From positions 11,666,001-11,730,000 of the forward strand of contig NC_072805.1 in NCBI RefSeq assembly GCF_028583425.1: 64,000 bases of DNA, given 5' to 3'. A model generated the notes under the pieces. That model saw nothing but the letters and a program-made list of their open reading frames with translations. It had not been told where the DNA came from and made no database searches. The translations under genes and the position numbers were made by a program. Shown piece after piece: positions 58,391 through 64,000 of this stretch (the first letter of the stretch is position 1; every line of letters starts with the position of its first letter). Source of the DNA: Eublepharis macularius (taxonomy: Eukaryota > Chordata > Lepidosauria > Squamata > Eublepharidae).

Positions 58391-59215
58391 GAAATCCGAA
58401 ATAGACTGAGACTTGAAAGGGCAGCCATGAAGGAATTTTAAAAGATCCTTAGGGATAACAATATGTTGCTAGAGTCCAAGATCAAGATAATTTATACTAT
58501 GGTATTCCCCATTACTATGTATGGCTGTGAAATTTGGATTATGAAGAAAACTGACAGGATGTAAATGGATTCATTTGATGTGAGGGGATTGTAGGAATAA
58601 AACACTGTGGCCTAATTTGAATGTACAGAGTGCCTGCAGAGGGAAAGGCTTGGTACTTTGTATAGTTTGTTTATCTATAGCTGCTGAATGCTGAACTAGC
58701 CCCTCCCTGCTGTGAGTGAAGATTCCGTTCTGTGTCAGTTGTTAAATGTCTGTTGCTGAAACTCTCTCTCTCTCTCTCTTGTACAAGACATGAATGTTTC
58801 TCTCAGTTTGTTGTTTATATTATTGTAAATAGTTTTTAAATGAAGTTCTTCTTTAACTAAACAAACTTATCTTAAATTATATTTCTTCTCACTGGACTTC
58901 ACTGCGTACTCTGCTATACACGTGTGGAAAGGTGGTATATCCTGCACCAGGTGAGTGATGGGATATTGCGCCACACTGAGGATTCACAGAGATATTCACA
59001 TATATCTCTCTCTCCCCCCTCACATTTGAAATGTAGTGCTGCAGTAGAGTTTTACGGATACCCTGGGTAGTCAAAAAAACAAATAAGTGGATTCTAGATC
59101 AAATTAAGCCTGAATTCTCCTTAGAAGCTAAAATGACTAAACTGAGGCTATTGTACTTTGACCACATCATGAGAAGATAAGATTCATTGGAAAAGACAAT
59201 AATGCTTTTGTTTTA
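58391..59215 (+). mobile_element. Bov-B LINE fragment interrupted by an insertion
   Basis: The left part has CCCCATTACTATGTATGGCT and GAAGAAAACTGACAGGATGT. The right part resumes near 59,045 (AGTTTTACGGATACCCTGGG, ACAAATAAGTGGATTCTAGA). About 450 bp between (58,585-59,030) is foreign. The frame is broken. Confidence 0.78.
58585..59030. mobile_element. Unidentified insertion inside the Bov-B fragment
   Basis: It is flanked by CATTTGATGTG and CATTTGAAATGT, a probable imperfect target duplication. The insert contains (CT)n runs, GGAATAAAAC and TATATCTCTCTCTC. No coding frame. It could be a solo LTR or a SINE. Confidence 0.5.
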
Positions 59216-59465
59216 TCTCCACTGCTAACACCTTTGGACTGGGTGCCTTTGGACGTCATAAAGTCGTAACGTAATAACATGATTGGGCATACACAAAGAA
59301 ATTTTTAAAGGGGGTGGTGGTGATATGACAGCATCAGTGACACCAACAGAGGTGACAATGATGATGTCCACACCTCACCACATAACCCTCTTTATTTCAT
59401 GGCGGTGTGGACAAAAAAAGACAGCATCCACACCAGGATTAAAAGCACCGTGCGGAAAGGTCTAA

Positions 59466-60445
59466 GAGTCTCTCTCTACACGAGACATCTGACATGTAAA
59501 GAACATATAGACAACAAACTCTCCTCTTCTATTTAGAGCACTATTATAGTAGCAATTTACTAAAGTGTTATTATGCAACAGAGTTATCTTTCATATACAA
59601 AATATCATACAAAAATATGTTACAAGCAATCTACTCCGATGTAAACACAAACATATTTCTTATATAAGTAAATTCAAATATTAAATACACAGCAATCAGA
59701 ACTCACAACAATCCGTATTTGTACGCATTCCCACTGCAATTAGTTCCAAGGATAAATATAGGCAAACTGCCACAGTTCAGGAGTCTGTACCACGTAGTAA
59801 TAACCACCAATATCCTCAATAATTCCTTTCCACACAATCAATAAAGAACTTCTTCAAATATAAGAAACATGTTTGTGTATACATCGGAGTAGATTGCTTG
59901 TAACATATTTTTGTATGATATTTTGTATATGAAAGATAGCACAGTTGCATAATAGCACTTTAGTAAATTGTTACTATAATAGTACTCTAAATAGAAGAGG
60001 AGAGTTTGTTGTCTGTAGTTTCACATTCTCTCCCTTGAGTGCCTCTTTATGTGTATATGCAAAGAACATATGTCAGGAGATGCAATGTTAGCCAGGAAGG
60101 GCAGTTTGAAAAGACAGAACCGGTAGCAGGGCAAAGGCTTTGGAAGAGGCTATGACATGCCAGAATGGAAACTTCAGCCCATTAGAATCTCTCCAGGTCC
60201 AAGCCTGGCTCTGGAAGGCAGCTCCAGTCTATTTCCATTCCTCGCTGCACCCTGGTTGTGATCCCACACAGTATTAGACAGGAGAGGTGAAATTGACAGA
60301 GCCTTCCAGAGGCAAAGATGAAATTTACAAATCTTCTGAGGAGCAATCTCCGCAAGCTCTATCTTTATAAACTACACTTCCTGGCTAACACTGAAACCCC
60401 TACACTTGCCGAGCATGTGCTGAGGCATCTCATGTAGAGAGGCTC
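59466..60445. mobile_element. 980-bp GAGTCT-end TIR element with an inner palindrome
   Basis: GAGTCTCTCTCTACACGAGA at the left and TCATGTAGAGAGGCTC at the right are flanked by TAA on both sides. Inside, about 59,508-60,060 is a second inverted-repeat element bordered by AAAGAACATAT direct repeats. Confidence 0.82.
59508..60060. mobile_element. Inner inverted-repeat element, nested
   Basis: The arms (ACAACAAACTCTCCTCTTCT to CCGATGTAAACACAAACAT) are complementary over about 150 bp and separated by about 220 bp. AAAGAACATAT on both outer sides looks like a target duplication. Confidence 0.75.
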
Positions 60446-60937
60446 TAAGTCTGTTGATGTCAATGGAGCGTAACTGCTTAGGACTGCTCTCTTAGTTGCC
60501 TCACAATCAGAGCTAGCCCAAGGTTGTTGTTTTTTTGCACACACACCCCAATCAATAGAGAAGTGATAACTTTAGAATGAATGTTTTACTTGGGGCATTC
60601 TGAATGAAAAATAGATGAGCTCTTCAAAAGCCTTCCTGGCTTCATCTTGGCAGATATAGAAGACCAGAGTCAACAGACAAAGAGATTCTAGATGCCACTT
60701 ACTAACACGCGTCCCTTCAAGCGTCTTGCCTTTTGGTGGCCCTCAAAATCTGGTACCCTCAGCAATCACCTTGGTGGACAGGCCAGCTAGTGGTCAGTCT
60801 GGTCCTGCTTATAGTTGAGTGACAGCTGGCTAACAGCATTTGAACAAAGGAGAATTAAATGAGAGATAGAGGCATCTTCTCACCCTAAGTCTAAAACATA
60901 TCCTCTAAGATGTTAAGATATTAGATTTGTTGTCCAG

Positions 60938-61129
60938 GGCCATTTGCACACTACTCACCTTCATCCGGAACGCTGCGGAACGTCGCAAAAAAACCATGGA
61001 AGATAGCATCTTCTCGCGCGAGTTTTGCACGACATCGCGCAAAACTCGCGCGAGAAGACGCTATCTTCCGCGTTTTTTTCCCAACATTCCACAGCGTTCC
61101 GGATGAAGGTGAGTAGTGTGCAAACAGCC
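60938..61129. mobile_element. GGCC-end palindromic MITE, copy 5
   Basis: GGCCATTTGCACACTACTCA to its complement, flanked by CAG on both sides. The centre has GCGCGAGTTTTGCACGACAT, shared with copies 3 and 4. Confidence 0.9.
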
Positions 61130-61159
61130 CAGGTTCCATTCATGTCTCTGTCTTTCTCT

Positions 61160-61480
61160 GAGTCTTTCTACATGAAGCCTCTTACACGAGAAAGCTCAAG
61201 TATAGGGAGATGCAATATTAGCCCAGAAGTGTAGTTTAAAAAGACAGAGCCAAACGTTAATTTCACCTCTCTACAAAGCCAGCAAAGATCACTCCTTAGA
61301 GGGTTTGTTAATTTTTTTTTTGCCTCCCCAAAGGGTAAGTGAAATTGATTAGGAGAGGTGAAGAGGAAATTAACAAACCCTCTGAGGAGTGATCTTTGCT
61401 GGCTCTGTAGAGAGGTGAAATTGACTACACTTCCCAGCATTTGAGTATTCTCGTGTAAGATGTCTCGTGCAGAGAGACTC
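61160..61480. mobile_element. GAGTCT-end TIR element, palindromic copy
   Basis: GAGTCTTTCTACATGAAGCC and complementary GTGCAGAGAGACTC form the ends. The interior arms AAGATCACTCCTTAGAGGGT pair closely. The triplets are TCT and TCA. Confidence 0.75.
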
Positions 61481-61850
61481 TCAGCCACCTTATTAGCTGC
61501 TTCCCTTGAAGTTTGCTCAAAAAGATTCCAAAAATCTCATCCCATCATGGGCTCTGCATCTCACAAAAGGATGAAAATTCTCTAAATAGTCTGTAAGACC
61601 CTCCTTCCCCTGCTAGTTTTTGACCAGCCAGACTCCAGAAGGTTGCTTCTCCAGGAGCAAGGCAAACTCCATCAACATATGAATTGACATCCTGCCAGCT
61701 TTTAGAAACTACAAGCTAGAAGGAAAAGCTTGTTCTGCAACATTTTGATCTGATTGCCTGTGAAGGCTTTTAGGTTGGCCCCTGAGCATTCACAGAGTGC
61801 AAATTCAACATTTACCTTGCCAAGCTGTAAATTTTTATCCAGATACTTAC

Positions 61851-62008
61851 AGGGTACAGGTGTTTCTTCATCAGAGGAGGCATCTGGGTCAACCAGCTTC
61901 TCTTTCACTTTCTCCGTTCGGTCCTTAAAAAGTCGCACTAGTTCCTGCAGGCGATCGTTGATAACGTCGCTATTCTGGCTGGTTGCAGAGCCACCGCGTT
62001 TGGGCAAC
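61851..62008 (-). CDS. CNGB1: CNGB1 exon: N-terminal amphipathic helix region
   Basis: This 158-bp exon has a CTGCAG acceptor and a GTAAGT donor; it opens with one base and closes with one base of split codons. It encodes about 52 residues including [20 protein letters not shown] followed by an acidic DPDASSDEE stretch. The basic amphipathic segment is among the best conserved parts of the CNGB1 N-terminus and corresponds, from family knowledge, to the region reported to bind Ca2+-calmodulin. Calmodulin binding here is inference. The exon fits in phase with both neighbours. Confidence 0.93.
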
Positions 62009-62165
62009 CTGCAGAGAGATTACAAATGAAAAACTTCTGGCTAACCAGACTAATCATTCCACTAGGTTGTCCAGGCAGTGTGGGCAGCTGTGACTGCAGA
62101 TGGGAGGAAAGCTTGACAGTGGGCAAAGAAAGGATGTACAGGCAGGTGGGGGCATGTGGGAGGGA

Positions 62166-62700
62166 AGGCCAGGGCCGGATCTAGAGGGGGGGCAGGGGGG
62201 TAGTCTGCCCCCGGCGCCGCCAGGAAGGGGGCGCCGAAAGCAGCTCCCAGAGCGTGCAGGCGGCAGGATGGGCAGCTGCGCTGCCTTTTGCTTGCCCCGC
62301 AGGACAGGGGGCGGCTGGCTTGCCCCGCACCCCCTGTCCTGCAGGGCAGGAAAAGGGCAGCACGGCCGCCCACGCCATTCACTTGCTCTGCAGGGGAGGG
62401 GGCAGCCGTCCACCCCCTGTCCCGCGGGGCAGGTGCATGGCGCGGGCAGCCTCACAGGCTCCCGCGCTGCCTTTTGCTTGCCCCGCGGGACAGGGGGCGG
62501 CTGGCTTGCAGTGCACCCCCTGTCCTGCAGGGCAGGCAAAGGGCAGCGCAGCCGCCCACGCCACTCACTTGCCCTGCAGGAGAGGGGGCAGCCAGCCGCC
62601 CCCTGTCCCGCGGGGCAGGCGCATGGCGCGGGCAGCCTCGCAGCCCCCCGCACTGCCTTTTGCTTGCTCCGCAGGACAGAGGGCGCGCAGCAAGCCGGTC
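62166..62700. repeat. GC-rich tandem repeat, about 187-bp period
   Basis: GCTGCCTTTTGCTTGCCCCG recurs near 62,279, 62,466 and (changed) 62,652, giving about 2.3 units. Within units, CCCCTGTCCTGCAGGGCAGG is a local palindrome. It is intronic in CNGB1 and not coding. Confidence 0.85.
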
Positions 62701-62816
62701 ACCCCGTGACTAGTCCAAGGTTACCCAGCTGGCTTCAAGCAAAGGAGTCGGGGATCAAACCCAGTTCTCCAGATTAGAGTCCCGTTGCTCTGAACCACTA
62801 CACCAAACTGGCTCAC
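62700..62816 (-). mobile_element. tRNA-derived SINE, 5' part only
   Basis: On the minus strand: GAGCCAGTTTGGTGTAGTGG, CTGGAGAACTGGGTTTGATC and AGCCAGCTGGGTAACCTTGG. It is cut off after the tRNA-related region and abuts the GC-rich tandem repeat. Confidence 0.8.
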
Positions 62817-62867
62817 ACCAAAATGTGACCAACAAATGAAATGAGCAAGCCTTGTCTCCCAACTCAC

Positions 62868-62981
62868 TCTTCTGCCTGTGGGCTGGAGTGTTCTGACCAA
62901 GCTTTGACTGGAGACTGGTACGGACTTGCCGATGGTACTCGAAGTTCTTCCACATTGTCTTCCTGGGAGAACAGCTTTTTT
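62868..62981 (-). CDS. CNGB1: CNGB1 exon (first in window): cytoplasmic linker before S1
   Basis: This 114-bp exon has a CTTTAG acceptor and a GTGAGT donor. It begins with one base of a split codon and ends with two bases (GA) completed by the next exon. It encodes about 37 residues rich in Ser, Glu and Pro (motifs KKLFSQEDNVEEL and SPVKAWSEHSSPQAE). This fits the poorly conserved cytoplasmic linker between the GARP-like N-terminus and the channel core. No domain is recognisable. The call rests on splice signals, phase fit with the next exon and position. The upstream exon is not in the window. Confidence 0.72.
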
Positions 62982-63084
62982 CTAAAGTAGGAAAAGAGTT
63001 CAGGAAATGGTGCCATTTATTTATATATCCTACTATATAAAAGGCTACGCTTATTCAAGACAACTCACTTCCTACCATGGTGCG

Positions 63085-63098
63085 CCACCAGAGGGCGC
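63085..63098 (+). promoter_or_regulatory. CTCF-like core motif
   Basis: CCACCAGAGGGCGC fits the vertebrate CTCF core consensus (CCASYAGRKGGCRS) at every position. Occupancy is not known. Confidence 0.45.
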
Positions 63099-63184
63099 TG
63101 CTGTAGAGGGAAGCTCAGATGAGGCAGCCAGACCTCCAGAGAGCACGCCACAGCGGGAAGCCCAGGCTAGGATGAGACACCGAG

Positions 63185-64000
63185 CAGGCGACAATGCCCG
63201 CCCCCCACCTTCACCCAACTGGAATCATGAGTGGAGCAGGTGGCAATGCCCACCGCCCCTCTTCACCCAGCTGGGATCAGGAGCAGAAAGGGGCCAATGC
63301 CCACCCACCCCCTGCCTTCACCCAACTGGGATCAGGAGCGGAGAAGGTGGCAATACCTGCTCCCCATCTTCACCCAGCTGGGATCAGGAGCAGAAAGGGG
63401 CCAATGCCCACCCACCCCCCGCCTTCACTCAGCTGAGATCAGGAACAAAGCAGGTGGCAATGCCCACCCCCACCTTCACTCAGCTGGGATCAGGAACAAA
63501 GCAGGTGGCAATGCCCACCCCCACCTTCACTCAGCTGGGATCAGGAGTGGAGCAGGTGGCAAGGCCTGACCCGCGCCTTCACTCAGCTGGGATCAGGAGT
63601 GGAGCAGGTGGCAATGCCCGACCTGCGCCTTCACCCAGCTAGGATCAGGAACTAAGCAGGTGGCAATGCCCATCCCCCGCCTTCACTCAGCTGGGATCAG
63701 GAGCGGAGCAGGTGGCAATGCCCGCCTGCCCTTCATCCAGTTGGGATGAGGAGGGGAGCAGTTGGCAATGCCCAGCCCCCCTTCACCCAGCTCGGATCAG
63801 GAGTGGAGCAGGTGGCAATGGCCACCCTCGCCTTCAGCCAGCTGGGATCAGGCACAGAGCAGGTGGCAATGCCCATTCCCCCTTCACCCAGCTAGGATCA
63901 GCCACAGGGCAGGAGGAAATGCCTGCCCCCTTCACCCAGCCTGGATGAGGCACAGAGCAGGAGGTAATGCCCACCCCCAATTTCACACGGCAGGGATCAG
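63185..64000. repeat. Minisatellite, 50-55-bp units, runs off the window
   Basis: At least 14 divergent units of the form CTTCACCCAGCTGGGATCAG then GAGCAGGTGGCAATGCCC. Unit length alternates between about 50 and 55 bp, with higher-order alternation early in the array. Intronic relative to CNGB1. Confidence 0.95.

Noticed and set aside
62054..62777. Long overlapping frames on both strands rich in Gly, Pro, Arg and Cys
   Set aside because: They arise from the GC-rich 187-bp tandem repeat, where stop codons are rare in all frames.
63007..63948. Repetitive open frames with PSPSWDQEQ-like units
   Set aside because: They are translations of the minisatellite; units change frame and no splice or start context supports coding.

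Overview
The window looks like nuclear DNA of a squamate reptile. It combines a vertebrate-type split gene with Bov-B LINE fragments, 5S-rRNA-derived SINEs, tRNA-derived SINEs with (GTT)n or (AAT)n tails, long microsatellites and many short fold-back DNA transposons. No bacterial-style gene, tRNA gene or rRNA gene was found. The species cannot be named from sequence alone; lizard or gecko is my inference.

Layout. Positions 1-25.6 kb carry no recognisable protein gene. This stretch is non-coding DNA filled with SINEs, a Bov-B fragment and inverted-repeat (MITE-like) elements. From 25,693 to 62,981, on the minus strand, lie 16 coding exons of the rod/olfactory cyclic-nucleotide-gated channel beta subunit CNGB1. 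They run from the linker between the GARP-like N-terminus and S1, through S1-S6, the pore, the C-linker and the cGMP-binding domain, to the stop codon. All exon phases are compatible and give one open frame of 690 complete codons plus stop. The 5' exons and promoter lie beyond position 64,000. Positions 63,185-64,000 are a minisatellite that continues past the window.

The most striking object is a nearly complete DIRS-type tyrosine-recombinase retrotransposon (about 27,875-33,678, minus strand) in the last-but-one CNGB1 intron. It has about 157 bp of inverted terminal repeat that I read as identical on both sides, and a textbook internal complementary region. It carries long open frames for a gag-like protein, RT-RNase H plus a C-terminal region, and a tyrosine recombinase with R, HxxR and Y in place. 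Gag and RT are in the same frame, separated by one TGA, and the RT frame has no usable ATG before the RT domain. The RT stop and a recombinase ATG overlap as ATGA. One end of this element sits only about 18 bp upstream of the 3' splice site of a CNGB1 exon, and a hAT-like fold-back element sits 37 bp beyond the same exon's donor.

The second theme is fold-back elements. Eight copies of one palindromic family carry 8-bp target duplications (hAT-like); six are perfect 8-mers with standard ends. Several other families carry 3-bp duplications (PIF/Harbinger-like). Many are nested inside each other or inside SINEs, giving a readable relative insertion history.
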